In this document: positions 27,218 through 36,292 of the stretch, piece after piece
How positions within the stretch are numbered: the first letter of the stretch is position 1
How the letters are laid out: the number at the start of each line of letters is the position of its first letter
Assembly (NCBI RefSeq): GCF_963667775.1
Contig: NZ_OY764015.1
Location: 2,965,001-3,029,000, forward strand
Length of the DNA stretch: 64,000 nucleotides
Origin: an uncultured Trichococcus sp.
Lineage (GTDB): Bacteria > Bacillota > Bacilli > Lactobacillales > Aerococcaceae
Reading direction: 5' to 3'
The notes under the pieces: model-generated
Databases searched by the model: none
What the model saw: the letters and a program-made list of their open reading frames with translations, nothing else
What the model was told of the DNA's origin: nothing
Translations under genes and position numbers: made by a program

Positions 27218-29605
27218 ATGACAGACGAAAGCCTAACTGAAAATATCGACGAGAGGTTAAAAGGGATCGAGAACAATATCAGAAAAAACATGTCCTTGAG
27301 CAGCGTCCCGGTCTTGATGGAAGCCATCCGGACGCATCCAGATCATCCACATGTGAATTACTTGTTGGGGCTCAGCCACTACAAGAACCGCAATCTCGAA
27401 AAAGCGATGCACTACGCACTGCGGGCGGTGGAATTGGATGGCACCGGCGATGCCTATTTGACGCTGCTGGCGAAGCTGTATGCGGAGGACGGCGATGACA
27501 AGGCAGCGGAGAGCTATGCGCAAGCCGCCTTCGCCCGCAACCCCGCCAATTGGGAAGCGGCCCTTGTGCTGGCGAAGATGGCCTTCGAAAAGAACGACCT
27601 CCCACGGGCGCTGGAACTCGTCGAGCAGGTGCTCAAGCACACCCCGAAATCCTTCGCGGCTTTGCGTTTGAAATCGAAAATCTACCTGCAGCAGGAAGAG
27701 GAGCTTGATACGATCCTGGCATCCATCGAAGAGTCCGAGAAATACGGCTATGACGATGCCATCGAATACGACCGCGTCTATGCCTATTACATCCACGGCC
27801 GTTTCGACGAATGCCGCCGCATCCACAAGGAATTGGAACGGACGCGGCCGCTTTCGCACAGCACCGAAAAAGTCGGCAAGCTGATCGCGACTATGCAGTC
27901 GAGCCGGATGGCAAGAAGGGCCCCTCATGCCGACTACTTTCATATGGATGCCGCCCATTCCAACCGGAAAGTCAAAGTCTCTTTGGAAGAGTCTCTGGCC
28001 GAACTGAATGATCTGATCGGTCTGGCGGAAGTCAAGGAGACCATCAACCGGATCGTGAAATTGGTCGAATACGACAAAAAACGGGCCTACATGCTGTCGA
28101 TCGAAAAGAATGAACAGCCTTCCTATCATTTCGCCTTTTCCGGAAATCCCGGCACAGGGAAAACGACGGTCGCCAGGATTCTGGGGGACATCTTCTATTC
28201 CTTGGGCATCCTTGAATCGGGCCAGTTGGTGGAAGTCGATCGCTCGGATCTGGTCGGCGGCTACGTCGGCCAGACCGCCCAGAAGACCAAGGCTGTGATC
28301 GAATCGGCCATGGGCGGCGTGCTGTTCATCGATGAAGCCTATTCCTTGGCATCCTCGGACAGCGATTCGCTCGATTACGGCTCCGAAGCCATCGATACGT
28401 TGATCAAAGCGATGGAAGATCACCGCAATGACTTTATCGTGATCTTGGCGGGTTATGACACCGGCATGAAGCAACTGCTGAAATCGAACCCCGGCTTGTC
28501 GAGCCGTATCAACATGCAGATCGATTTCGAGGACTTTTCCGACCAGGAACTGTTGGAAATCGCCAAGGCGCAAGCCAAGGATAATCATTATACGCTGACC
28601 GAGGAAGCGGAGCAGGCTTTCAGGGTCAAAATCAACCAGGAAAAAGTCGTCCCGCAGTTCGCCAATGCCCGTGCCGTCCGGAACATTATGGAAGAAGCGA
28701 TGCGCGAACGGGCCTTCCGCTTGAGCGAAAAGCCGGTGACGAAGGATGATCTGGTCATCCTCGAGCCGCTCGATTTCGGCATCGACCCGAACCAGCTGTT
28801 CGGGGATAATATTGAGGACTTGATGGCACAGCTGCGCAATCTGGTTGGGTTGAAGGACGTCAAAAAACAGGTCAGCTCGATCATGAACTATGTGCGCGCC
28901 GAGAAACGCCGCGAAAAGATGGGTCATCCGATGAGCGATTTGTCCTTGCATATGGTCTTCACTGGAAACCCCGGCACAGGCAAGACCACCATCGCGCGGC
29001 TGATCAGTCAAATCCTGAAATCCATCGGGGTGCTGAAGCGCGGACACATGATCGAAGTCACAAGGGAAGAGCTGGTCGGGCAGTACGTCGGCCAGACCGG
29101 ACCGAAGACATTGGAGAAAATCAAGGAAGCGTACGGCGGCGTCTTGTTCATCGATGAAGCCTACTCCCTGTATTCCGCCTCCGAAAACGACTTCGGTTAT
29201 GAAGCCATCAGTACGCTGATCAAGGAGATGGAGGACAACCGCGACAAGCTGGTCGTCATCATGGCGGGCTATCCTAGCGAGATGGAGCAGATGCTCAGCA
29301 TGAACTCCGGTATCCGCAGCCGGATCGCCTACACGGTCGATTTCCCGGATTACGACAGCGAAGAACTTACGGAAATTTTCCACATGGCCGCCACCCAGCA
29401 AGGTTTTGTGCTGACGGAAGAAGCCCAGGAGAAAGTGAAGAATCTGTTCTTACAGTCCTATACGACGCGCGACAGCCATTTCGGAAATGCCCGTACGGCC
29501 AGGAGCCTCTTCGAGAAGGCGAAGCTGCACCAAAGTAACCGCTTGGCCGAAGATGAGGATGCAGATCTGTTCACAATCCTGCCGGAAGACATCGAAGAAA
29601 TGTAG
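27218..29605 (+). CDS. TPR protein with two CbbX/SpoVK-type AAA+ ATPase domains
   Basis: 795 residues. Residues about 30-230 read as TPR-type helical repeats (LLGLSHYKNRNLEKAMHYAL and similar). Two AAA+ domains follow, each with Walker A GNPGTGKTT (about 309-317 and 583-591), Walker B GVLFIDEAYSL, sensor-1 ILAGYDT or IMAGYPS, and an R-finger-like SRI. Both belong to the CbbX/SpoVK/EccA group. EccA of type VII secretion has TPR plus one such domain; here there are two, and no secretion genes are near. Probably a remodelling ATPase with an unknown target. GGAAGG precedes the ATG. It is a single gene ended by a terminator. Confidence 0.88.
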   Translation: MTDESLTENIDERLKGIENNIRKNMSLSSVPVLMEAIRTHPDHPHVNYLLGLSHYKNRNLEKAMHYALRAVELDGTGDAYLTLLAKLYAEDGDDKAAESYAQAAFARNPANWEAALVLAKMAFEKNDLPRALELVEQVLKHTPKSFAALRLKSKIYLQQEEELDTILASIEESEKYGYDDAIEYDRVYAYYIHGRFDECRRIHKELERTRPLSHSTEKVGKLIATMQSSRMARRAPHADYFHMDAAHSNRKVKVSLEESLAELNDLIGLAEVKETINRIVKLVEYDKKRAYMLSIEKNEQPSYHFAFSGNPGTGKTTVARILGDIFYSLGILESGQLVEVDRSDLVGGYVGQTAQKTKAVIESAMGGVLFIDEAYSLASSDSDSLDYGSEAIDTLIKAMEDHRNDFIVILAGYDTGMKQLLKSNPGLSSRINMQIDFEDFSDQELLEIAKAQAKDNHYTLTEEAEQAFRVKINQEKVVPQFANARAVRNIMEEAMRERAFRLSEKPVTKDDLVILEPLDFGIDPNQLFGDNIEDLMAQLRNLVGLKDVKKQVSSIMNYVRAEKRREKMGHPMSDLSLHMVFTGNPGTGKTTIARLISQILKSIGVLKRGHMIEVTREELVGQYVGQTGPKTLEKIKEAYGGVLFIDEAYSLYSASENDFGYEAISTLIKEMEDNRDKLVVIMAGYPSEMEQMLSMNSGIRSRIAYTVDFPDYDSEELTEIFHMAATQQGFVLTEEAQEKVKNLFLQSYTTRDSHFGNARTARSLFEKAKLHQSNRLAEDEDADLFTILPEDIEEM

Positions 29606-29615
29606 CGGACAAACA

Positions 29616-29662
29616 AAAAAACTTCTGCACCGGGGATGATTACCCTAGGCAGAAGTTTTTTT
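29616..29662 (+). terminator. Bidirectional terminator between the AAA+ gene and degV
   Basis: AAAAACTTCTGC and GCAGAAGTTTTT, with T runs on both strands. Convergent genes flank it. Confidence 0.88.
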
Positions 29663-30532
29663 CTATTGATCATCGTTTTTTGATTTCTCGATCCCGGCAA
29701 TACCGAAAGCGCCTGGTCCGCCATGGGAAGTGATGACGCCGCCGGTCTGGACCCAAGTGACGTCCTGGAAACCTTTTTCCTTCGCGTAGTTTTCCATTTG
29801 GGTCATGATTTCTTCATCCAAGCCAAGCGATTGGATGAGGTACAGCTTTTTGTCATCGATGGCGTAAGCTTTCAGGTAGTCATCAAAAAAATCGACAACA
29901 ACACGGCTCATCTTGCCGCGGTATTTTTTTGTGGAAACCAATTTGCCGTCAATCAATTCGATTGTCGGTTTGATCTTCAGCAGCGAGGCCCCCAGATAGG
30001 TTGCGTTGGAGACGCGGCCGCCTGCCCGCAGGAACTCGAGACCGGATGGCATGAATGAGAAGTGCGTGCGCGGCACAACTGCTTCGATGGCGGAAACCAG
30101 TTTTTCGACTGCTATCTCCGGCTCCCTTTCGAGCAGATCAGCGGCATAAAGCACGATAGCGGCCAAGCCACCGGATACGTTCAGGGCATCGATAAGGTGA
30201 ATGTCCCCGAAATCTTCCGCCGCCAACACGGCACTCTGGAATGAGGAAGAGGCCTTGGAGGTGTAGCCGATATGCACGATGACGCTGTCAGGATGCTCAG
30301 CGCGGATTTTTTCGAAAAAGGAGGCATATTCATTCGGATTGGTTGCGGTCGTGGAAGGCGTTTTTTTGGTCCGCTCGTAATAATCATACAGAACTGTGAC
30401 CGGGAAAGATCCATCCAGATGATCGATATCATCCATGATGACGTGCATCGGCACAATCCGGATATTGTGTTTCTTTGCCAAATCAGTGGGGATATCCGCG
30501 CCGCTTTCAGTCGTAAGGATTACTTTGCTCAT
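29663..30532 (-). CDS. DegV family fatty-acid-binding protein
   Basis: A 290-residue cytoplasmic DegV/FakB-type protein. It begins SKVILTTESGADIPTDL with the conserved DSG/ESG-type turn, and contains the TSTTATNPNEY-like lipid-site segment (here PSTTATNPNEY) and a basic stretch near RGKMSR. Members bind single fatty acids and hand them to the kinase FakA. ATG 30532 has GGAGG 8 nt upstream; the frame is open further to 30619. No fakA is nearby. Confidence 0.9.
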   Translation of the reverse strand: MSKVILTTESGADIPTDLAKKHNIRIVPMHVIMDDIDHLDGSFPVTVLYDYYERTKKTPSTTATNPNEYASFFEKIRAEHPDSVIVHIGYTSKASSSFQSAVLAAEDFGDIHLIDALNVSGGLAAIVLYAADLLEREPEIAVEKLVSAIEAVVPRTHFSFMPSGLEFLRAGGRVSNATYLGASLLKIKPTIELIDGKLVSTKKYRGKMSRVVVDFFDDYLKAYAIDDKKLYLIQSLGLDEEIMTQMENYAKEKGFQDVTWVQTGGVITSHGGPGAFGIAGIEKSKNDDQ

Positions 30533-30666
30533 GCTGTTCCTCCGTCTCCAATGGTCAAATATGTTATTGCCAATGGACTCAATTTGTTGGTTCCAATATA
30601 CCACACTTTTAGTGCCCAACCAAAAAGTGTTATGATGGAATCAGAAACAGAAAGGGATGATGAGGC

Positions 30667-31005
30667 ATGGCCAAGAGAGGTAAAAACCGTAAATCGGATG
30701 TTGTGACGATGCTTGCGGTTGCAGGGTATGTGCTGATCTTGGTGTTTGGTTTTCCAGCAGCTGAGAAAGCGGGCGATTTTTATCCGGCGTTGATGGTTTT
30801 GGCGGGAATCGCCGTTCTGTTCGCGATTGTCTACTACCATTCGCGCGTGAATGCGTACGTCTGCCCACAATGCCGGCGGAAATTCAAAATCAACTTCCTG
30901 ACGGATTTGCTGTCGCTGAACGGAGGCAAGCAAGGCAAACGCTTGACTTGCCCGCATTGCGGCTTCCAAGGTTGGATGCAGGAGACGGCGTCTGACGAAA
31001 AATAA
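30667..31005 (+). CDS. Small membrane protein with C-terminal zinc ribbon
   Basis: 112 residues: a basic N-terminus, two membrane helices (about 13-32 and 40-60), then a CPQC ... CPHC pair (residues about 69-100) that should bind one zinc. The ribbon faces the cytoplasm if the N-terminal K/R-rich tail does. I recognise no named family. It is divergent from degV and has its own ribosome site (AAAGGGATGATGAGG). Confidence 0.75.
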   Translation: MAKRGKNRKSDVVTMLAVAGYVLILVFGFPAAEKAGDFYPALMVLAGIAVLFAIVYYHSRVNAYVCPQCRRKFKINFLTDLLSLNGGKQGKRLTCPHCGFQGWMQETASDEK

Positions 31006-31007
31006 TA

Positions 31008-31039
31008 AAAAAGCAACCTCATTTTACCGAGGTTGCTTA
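31008..31039 (+). terminator. Bidirectional terminator before the rlmN end
   Basis: AAGCAACCTC and GAGGTTGCTT arms with an 8-9 nt loop, between two convergent genes. Confidence 0.8.
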
Positions 31040-31051
31040 GTGAAAGGTCAA

Positions 31052-32116
31052 TTATTTAGCTGCTTTTTCCAGATGCTTGCTGCGCAGTTGGCCACAGGCG
31101 GCATCGATGTCGGTGCCGTGTTCCTTGCGGATGACGCAGTTGATGTTGTTCTTTTTGAGGATATCGTAGAATGCCAGAATATCCTTTTTGGTGCTGCGCT
31201 CGTATTTGATGTGCTCGGCAACCGGATTGTAAGGGATCAGGTTCACATAGGACAGGTGACGCTTATCCTTCAATAAGGCGACCAATTCGTGCGCTTGCTC
31301 CGGTCTGTCGTTAACACCAGAGATCATGATATATTCGAAAGTGATGCGGCGGTTTGTCTTTTCCAGATACTCATCGATGGCGGACATGACTTCCTTCAGC
31401 GGGTGTTTGCGGTTGATGCGCATCATGCGGCTGCGGATTTCGTCGTTCGGTGCGTGTAGGGACAACGCCAAGTTGACTTGCAGTCCGTTATCAGCGAATT
31501 CGCGGATCTTCGGAGCCAATCCGCTGGTGGAAACGGTGATATGGCGCGCGCCGATTGCCAACCCTTTGGCATGGTTGACGATGTTCAGGAAGGCGATGAC
31601 ATTGTCGTAGTTGTCGAACGGTTCGCCGATGCCCATCACAACGATGTGGCTGACGCGTTCGCCGTTGCCTTTTTCATCCAAGTAATGCTGGATCTGCATG
31701 ATCTGGGCAACGATTTCGCCGGCAGTCAGATCGCGTTGTTTGCGTTTCAGGCCGCTTGCGCAGAATGTGCAGCCGATATCGCAGCCGACTTGCGTTGTGA
31801 CGCAGACGGACAGCCCGTATTCCTGACGCATCAGGACGGTTTCGATCATCAGCTTGTCTTCCAGTTGGAAGAGATATTTCGTGGTGCCGTCCGCCGATTC
31901 CTGGACGACCACTTGATTCAGGGGCTGCAGCAGGAAGTTGTCGGAGAGAAGGGCAACCAAATCTTTTGACAAATTCGTCATTTCCGAGAAATCGAGGACG
32001 CGTTTGATATAGAGCCAGTCCCAGATTTGTTGGGCACGGAATTTTTTCTGGCCTTGTTCCAACAACCAAGCTTCCAGCTGATCCAAAGTCAATCCATAAA
32101 TAGAAGGTGTATTCAT
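31052..32116 (-). CDS. rlmN: 23S rRNA (adenine2503-C2)/tRNA methyltransferase RlmN
   Basis: A radical SAM dual-specificity enzyme that methylates C2 of A2503 in 23S rRNA and of A37 in certain tRNAs. The CxxxCxxC cluster is Cys112, Cys116 and Cys119 (GCDIGCTFC); Cys341 near the C-terminus is the expected methyl-carrying Cys. [12 protein letters not shown] is the usual SAM motif. 354 residues, full length; GAAAGGAAAG precedes the ATG. Confidence 0.95.
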   Translation of the reverse strand: MNTPSIYGLTLDQLEAWLLEQGQKKFRAQQIWDWLYIKRVLDFSEMTNLSKDLVALLSDNFLLQPLNQVVVQESADGTTKYLFQLEDKLMIETVLMRQEYGLSVCVTTQVGCDIGCTFCASGLKRKQRDLTAGEIVAQIMQIQHYLDEKGNGERVSHIVVMGIGEPFDNYDNVIAFLNIVNHAKGLAIGARHITVSTSGLAPKIREFADNGLQVNLALSLHAPNDEIRSRMMRINRKHPLKEVMSAIDEYLEKTNRRITFEYIMISGVNDRPEQAHELVALLKDKRHLSYVNLIPYNPVAEHIKYERSTKKDILAFYDILKKNNINCVIRKEHGTDIDAACGQLRSKHLEKAAK

Positions 32117-32240
32117 TTTACTTTCCTTTCTTTACCGTTCAAATTTTCAATCCATATCATAACATATTTTTCTGAAAAGGGAATGACTTCCGTAAAAGAA
32201 GTGAAAGCCAGTTTTCAATACAGGGATAGGAGTGGCTAAA

Positions 32241-32615
32241 ATGGAAGAAAAAAACCAAACAACAACGATTGACGACTACATCAACCAATACCCGGAGGAC
32301 GTCAGGGTGATTTTGGAGGAAATGAGGCAAGCCATCAAGGAAGAGGCGCCAGATGCGACCGAGAAAATCAGCTATCAGATGCCGACCTTCTACCTGAACG
32401 GGAACCTGGTGCATTTTGCTGTGCAGAAAAATCATATCGGCTTCTATCCGGCACCGAGCGGCGTTGCGGCATTCAAGCAAGAACTGACGGATTACAAGAC
32501 CTCGAAAGGTGCCATCCAATTTCCGCTGACGAAACCTATCCCATACGAGCTTGTGCGCCGGATCGTCCGCTTCCGGGTCGAAGAAGCAAGGGAGAAAAAG
32601 AAACGGGCTAAGTAA
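32241..32615 (+). CDS. DUF1801 / YdhG-like protein
   Basis: A 124-residue cytoplasmic protein of the DUF1801 family (YdhG/iron-chaperone-like fold). Typical features are TIDDYINQYPEDVRVILEEM, the core ISYQMPTFYLNG and HIGFYPAPSG. Some members have been linked to iron handling, but the role is not settled. A GTG at 32232 abuts the AGGAG site, so ATG 32241 (8-nt spacing) is the better start. Confidence 0.85.
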   Translation: MEEKNQTTTIDDYINQYPEDVRVILEEMRQAIKEEAPDATEKISYQMPTFYLNGNLVHFAVQKNHIGFYPAPSGVAAFKQELTDYKTSKGAIQFPLTKPIPYELVRRIVRFRVEEAREKKKRAK

Positions 32616-32773
32616 AGAACGGATTATTTACCAAATTTGATATGGGAAAAGGAGAAGTGATGAAAACGTTCTCTTTTCGCCCCGGTTTTGCCATGTTTTC
32701 GCCACACTTCTTTTCTATACTGAACCTGTAGAAAAGAAGATCACGAAACATACAAAAAAGGGAGCGAATCGAA

Positions 32774-33316
32774 ATGAAAAAATGGCGGAACGGAATTGTA
32801 GGCGGAGCTTTGGCAGTCTTATTGTTCAGCGGCACAGGCATCATGGCATCCGAGGACGAAGAGTTATATGGAGCAGCAGCGGTCAGCGAAGGCGAAACCT
32901 ATACAATGGAAGAAATGTTGCTGTATGCCATCCAGGATGAATACATGGCCGAAGTTTCCTATGACGCGATCATGGAGGCGTACGGAACAGTTAAACCGTT
33001 CACGAACATCGCCAAGGCGGAAGGCACACACATCTCCTTGCTGTTGCCGCTGTTCGAGACTTACGGGTTGGAAGTTCCTGAAAACGAAGCGGTTGAGCAT
33101 ATTGAACTGCCTGCGACTTTGGCTGAGAGTTTTGAAGAGGGCGTGGCAGGCGAAATCAAAAACATCGCTATCTATGAGCAGTTCCTGCAGAACGAAGAGT
33201 TGCCGGATGATGTCAGAAGCGTCTTTGAACGTCTGATGGCCGCATCCGAAAACCATTTGGCCGCTTTTGAACGCGGAGTTGCCGGAAATCCCGACGGAGT
33301 CGGCAGAAAAAAATGA
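32774..33316 (+). CDS. Secreted DUF2202 ferritin-like protein
   Basis: 180 residues with a signal peptide (MKKWRNGIVGGALAVLLFSG, cleavage probably after IMA near residue 25). The mature part is a four-helix ferritin-like DUF2202 domain: EEMLLYAIQDEYMAEVSYDA supplies Glu residues, KAEGTHISLL the E..H pair, and AGEIKNIAIYEQF and AASENHLAAF a second set, which together could form a di-metal site. Some relatives are lipid-anchored; there is no lipobox here. GGGAGCG precedes the ATG. Function is unknown. Confidence 0.82.
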   Translation: MKKWRNGIVGGALAVLLFSGTGIMASEDEELYGAAAVSEGETYTMEEMLLYAIQDEYMAEVSYDAIMEAYGTVKPFTNIAKAEGTHISLLLPLFETYGLEVPENEAVEHIELPATLAESFEEGVAGEIKNIAIYEQFLQNEELPDDVRSVFERLMAASENHLAAFERGVAGNPDGVGRKK

Positions 33317-33330
33317 ATGTGAATTCCATA

Positions 33331-33374
33331 CAGAATAAGCCCCGCGCAGAATATTTTGCGCGGGGCTTGTTCTG
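33331..33374 (+). terminator. Terminator of the DUF2202 gene
   Basis: CAGAATAAGCCCCGCGC pairs with GCGCGGGGCTTGTTCTG, a 17-bp stem with one mismatch and few Ts after it. Confidence 0.8.
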
Positions 33375-33395
33375 TATATGTGTTTAATCTGCCGG

Positions 33396-33415
33396 TTGTC
33401 CGATAACCGCGAAGA
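33396..33415 (+). repeat. TTGTCCGAT-family repeat, partial copy
   Basis: TTGTCCGATAACCGCGAAGA matches, with one change, the minus-strand reading of the 2192-2220 palindrome; the second arm has decayed. It again lies just downstream of a gene end. Confidence 0.45.
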
Positions 33416-33496
33416 CCTGTACGGAAAAGCGTGCGAAAAAAATCAGAAAAAAATATGAAAACTGACAGGAGAGGCTAAAACCGCAGTGATCGGGTG

Positions 33497-33550
33497 TATA
33501 ATGGAGGTGTGGGTAGCATAAAATCAGTTCGCAAAATGTAAGCGCTGTTA
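33497..33550 (+). promoter_or_regulatory. -10 box and cre-like site of the molybdenum hydroxylase operon
   Basis: TATAAT at 33497-33502 lacks a good -35. TGTAAGCGCTGTTA at 33537-33550 matches 13 of 14 consensus positions of a CcpA site and lies between the -10 and the first gene, where a bound repressor would block elongation. Confidence 0.6.
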
Positions 33551-33570
33551 TCTTTGGAGGGGATGATGTG

Positions 33571-34155
33571 ATGGGAACGGAAGGCGTCATCTTGGCCGCC
33601 GGGAGGTCCTCCCGGATGGAAGGAAGAGTTAAAATGGTGATGGATTTGAATGACAGGACTGTAATCGAAAGAAGCATCGATAGTCTGTGTCCGTTCTGCA
33701 GCCGCATCGTTGTCGTGACGGGGTTCCATGCCGAAACAGTGATGGAATCGGCCGGCCACTACCGGGAAGTCGACCTCGTGCACAATCCGGATTGCGAAGA
33801 AGGCATGTTCTCCTCCTTGCGATTGGGTTTGCGGCATACGGAAGGGGAACGTGTCCTAATCCTGCCGGGCGACTGTCCGTTCATTCCCAATGAAATCTGT
33901 GAAAAACTGCTGCAAAGTAAAGGGGATATCGTGTTGCCTGCCTATCACGGAAAGAATGGACACCCGGTTCTGTTGAGCCGTCGGGCGATAGAGGACCTGT
34001 TGGCGGATGAGTGCTGCCAAAGCCTGCAGGAATATATAAGCGCAAACAAAGCGGAAATCATCACAGTGGACAGTCCGGAGATTCTTTGGGACATCGATAC
34101 GCTGGAGGATTACGCTAAGGCAGTGAACTATTTTCAAGAGAAAGAACAGAGGTGA
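33571..34155 (+). CDS. mocA: MocA-like molybdenum cofactor nucleotidyltransferase
   Basis: A 195-residue NTP transferase of the MobA/MocA group. ILAAGRSSRMEG is the nucleotide-binding loop, LPGDCPF holds the metal-binding Asp, and GHPVL is conserved in this group. In this setting it probably attaches CMP to molybdopterin, making the cytosine dinucleotide form used by hydroxylases of this family; YgfJ-type proteins of selenium-dependent hydroxylases look alike. GGAGGGG lies 8 nt before ATG 33571; GTG 33568 is also possible. It is 4 nt from the Mo subunit gene. Confidence 0.82.
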   Translation: MGTEGVILAAGRSSRMEGRVKMVMDLNDRTVIERSIDSLCPFCSRIVVVTGFHAETVMESAGHYREVDLVHNPDCEEGMFSSLRLGLRHTEGERVLILPGDCPFIPNEICEKLLQSKGDIVLPAYHGKNGHPVLLSRRAIEDLLADECCQSLQEYISANKAEIITVDSPEILWDIDTLEDYAKAVNYFQEKEQR

Positions 34156-34159
34156 AGAG

Positions 34160-36292
34160 ATGGAAACCATAAGTAAATCCATCAAGCGTTTCGATTTTGA
34201 CGATAAGGTGGAAGGGAAAGCCAAATACTGCGCCGATCTGCATCCGGAGGGGATGCTCTACGCAAGGACTTTGCGCTCCGGGGTTCCGCGCGCAAAAATT
34301 CGTGCGGTCCGTTTACCGGAACTGCCGGAAGGGTACACGATCATTGATCACCATGATATCCCCGGCAAGAACATCGTGCCGATCGTCTACGAGGATCAGC
34401 CGTTTTTGGCCGTGGATGAAGTCAATTACATCGGGCAGCCGATCCTTTTGGTTGTCGGTGCGGATAAGGAAGTCATCTTCGACATCATCGGAAAAATAGA
34501 AGTGGACTACGAATTGCTGCCACCGATCCTGTCGATCGAGGACGCCATGGAACGAACGGATTCTTTCATTTACGGCGATAAGCCTTATTTTGTTGCTTAC
34601 GATTATGCAAAAGGCGATCCGGATAAAGCCATCAAACAGGCAGTCCGGGTGATCGAAGATGAATTCCGAACTGGCTACCAGGAGCATGTCTATCTGGAAA
34701 CACAGGCGATGTTGGCAATCTATGACGGCGAACGCGTTTCCGTCTATGGCTCGATGCAATGTCCGTATTACATCCATAGCGGTCTGAAGCAGGCACTCGG
34801 CTGGAGGGACGACCAGGTGCGTGTCGTCCAGTTGCCTACGGGCGGAGGCTTCGGAGGCAAGGAGGAGTATCCTTCAATCCCGGGAGTCCACGCTGCTTTG
34901 GCAGCCATCAAGACGGGCAAACCGATCCAATTGGTGTTCGATCGGCCGGAAGACATCCGCGCTTCGACCAAGCGCCACCCCAGCATCATCCGGATCAAGA
35001 GCCATCTGGATGCGGAAGGGCGCATCATCGCCAGGGAATTCGACGTCAAGTTGGATGCCGGAGCCTATGCGGGCCTTTCCAGCATCGTGTTGCAACGTAC
35101 AATCTTCTCTGTTTGTGGCGTTTATGATATTCCGAATCTGAAAGTTACGGGGAAAGCCTATGCGACCAACAACATCGTGACCGGCGCTTTCCGCGGCTTC
35201 GGCGGACCGCAGGCATTCTTTGCCATCGAAATGCATATGGAACATATCGCAACCGAATTGGGCGTCGATCCGCTGGAATGGCGGAGGAGATATTTCCTGA
35301 AAAAAGGGGACACCTCCTCGACCAGCGGCATTTTCTATTCAGACATCAAACTGGCTGAAATCGCCGATGCTGTGAACCGACTGTCCGATTATCAGAAGAA
35401 GCATAGCGCATTCGGCTCCGACGAGCGGAAGGATTCCTTGCAGGGAATCGGCTGCTCATTCTTCTTCCATGGCTGCGGCTTCACAGGAGCTGGCGAAGCG
35501 GAACTGCTGAAATCAAGAGTGAAACTGAAGAAGTATGCGGACGGAACGGTGGGGATTTTTGTATCGAGTACGGAAATCGGCCAAGGGGCTCTGACCACCT
35601 TGCGTAAAATCGTCGCTGAAGCCTTGGGAATTCCGATCGGAAAAACCAAACTGACCTATCCCGACACGGCGGACTGTCCCGATTCCGGCCCAACTGTCGC
35701 ATCGCGGACGGTCATGATCGTCGGCCGGTTGCTGCAGGAATGCGCCGGGGAGGTCAAGAGACGGTGGACTGAGGAAACATTCGAAGTGTTGAAGGATTAT
35801 GTTTATCCGGAACAGCTTTCCTGGGACAGCGAGAAGTTGACCGGGAATGCTTATCCGGAATATTCCTGGGGAGCTAATGTCGTCGAAGTGGCAGTCAATC
35901 CGCTGACGTATGAAGTCGAAACCAAAGGCGTTTGGGCGGTTTACGATATCGGAACGCCGATAGACGAAAAAATCGTACAAGGACAGATTGAAGGTGGCAT
36001 CGTGCAAGGATTGGGGTACGCAGCCATGGAAAGGCTGCAGACCAAAGAAGGCAGACTGCTGCAGGACAGTCTTTCCGAATATCTGATTCCAGCAGCTGTG
36101 GATTTTCCGCGGATTGTCCTTGAATTGATCGAAAACCCTTATGCAGGAGGGCCGTTCGGTGCCAAAGGATTAGGGGAGTTGCCGATGGTCGGAACCGCTC
36201 CGGCATTTGCGGCCGCTGTGGAACAGGCAATCGGCAAAAAAATCGATTGTATCCCGGTGACCCCGGAATACATAAGGGAGCTGATGACATGA
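34160..36292 (+). CDS. Xanthine dehydrogenase family, molybdopterin-binding subunit
   Basis: A 710-residue large subunit. It contains GGGFGGKEE (about 234-242) and AFRGFGGPQ, both cofactor-contact loops, a GCGFTGAGE segment, and near the C-terminus AKGLGELPMVG with Glu673 as the catalytic base. It catalyses hydroxylation of a purine, aldehyde or heteroaromatic substrate using water as the oxygen source; the substrate cannot be told. The next gene overlaps by 4 nt. The family includes enzymes with an extra labile selenium; selD is present 30 kb away, but yqeB/yqeC are not in the window. Confidence 0.92.
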   Translation: METISKSIKRFDFDDKVEGKAKYCADLHPEGMLYARTLRSGVPRAKIRAVRLPELPEGYTIIDHHDIPGKNIVPIVYEDQPFLAVDEVNYIGQPILLVVGADKEVIFDIIGKIEVDYELLPPILSIEDAMERTDSFIYGDKPYFVAYDYAKGDPDKAIKQAVRVIEDEFRTGYQEHVYLETQAMLAIYDGERVSVYGSMQCPYYIHSGLKQALGWRDDQVRVVQLPTGGGFGGKEEYPSIPGVHAALAAIKTGKPIQLVFDRPEDIRASTKRHPSIIRIKSHLDAEGRIIAREFDVKLDAGAYAGLSSIVLQRTIFSVCGVYDIPNLKVTGKAYATNNIVTGAFRGFGGPQAFFAIEMHMEHIATELGVDPLEWRRRYFLKKGDTSSTSGIFYSDIKLAEIADAVNRLSDYQKKHSAFGSDERKDSLQGIGCSFFFHGCGFTGAGEAELLKSRVKLKKYADGTVGIFVSSTEIGQGALTTLRKIVAEALGIPIGKTKLTYPDTADCPDSGPTVASRTVMIVGRLLQECAGEVKRRWTEETFEVLKDYVYPEQLSWDSEKLTGNAYPEYSWGANVVEVAVNPLTYEVETKGVWAVYDIGTPIDEKIVQGQIEGGIVQGLGYAAMERLQTKEGRLLQDSLSEYLIPAAVDFPRIVLELIENPYAGGPFGAKGLGELPMVGTAPAFAAAVEQAIGKKIDCIPVTPEYIRELMT

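Noticed and set aside
27257-29401. A 714-codon open frame on the minus strand, opposite the AAA+ gene
   Set aside because: It mirrors a well-supported coding gene with clear Walker motifs. Its translation has no recognisable domain, and it has no ribosome site. Long antisense frames are common opposite GC-biased codons.
32688-32721. A promoter TTGCCA ... TATACT before the DUF2202 gene
   Set aside because: The spacing between the boxes is about 22 nt, too long for a normal promoter.
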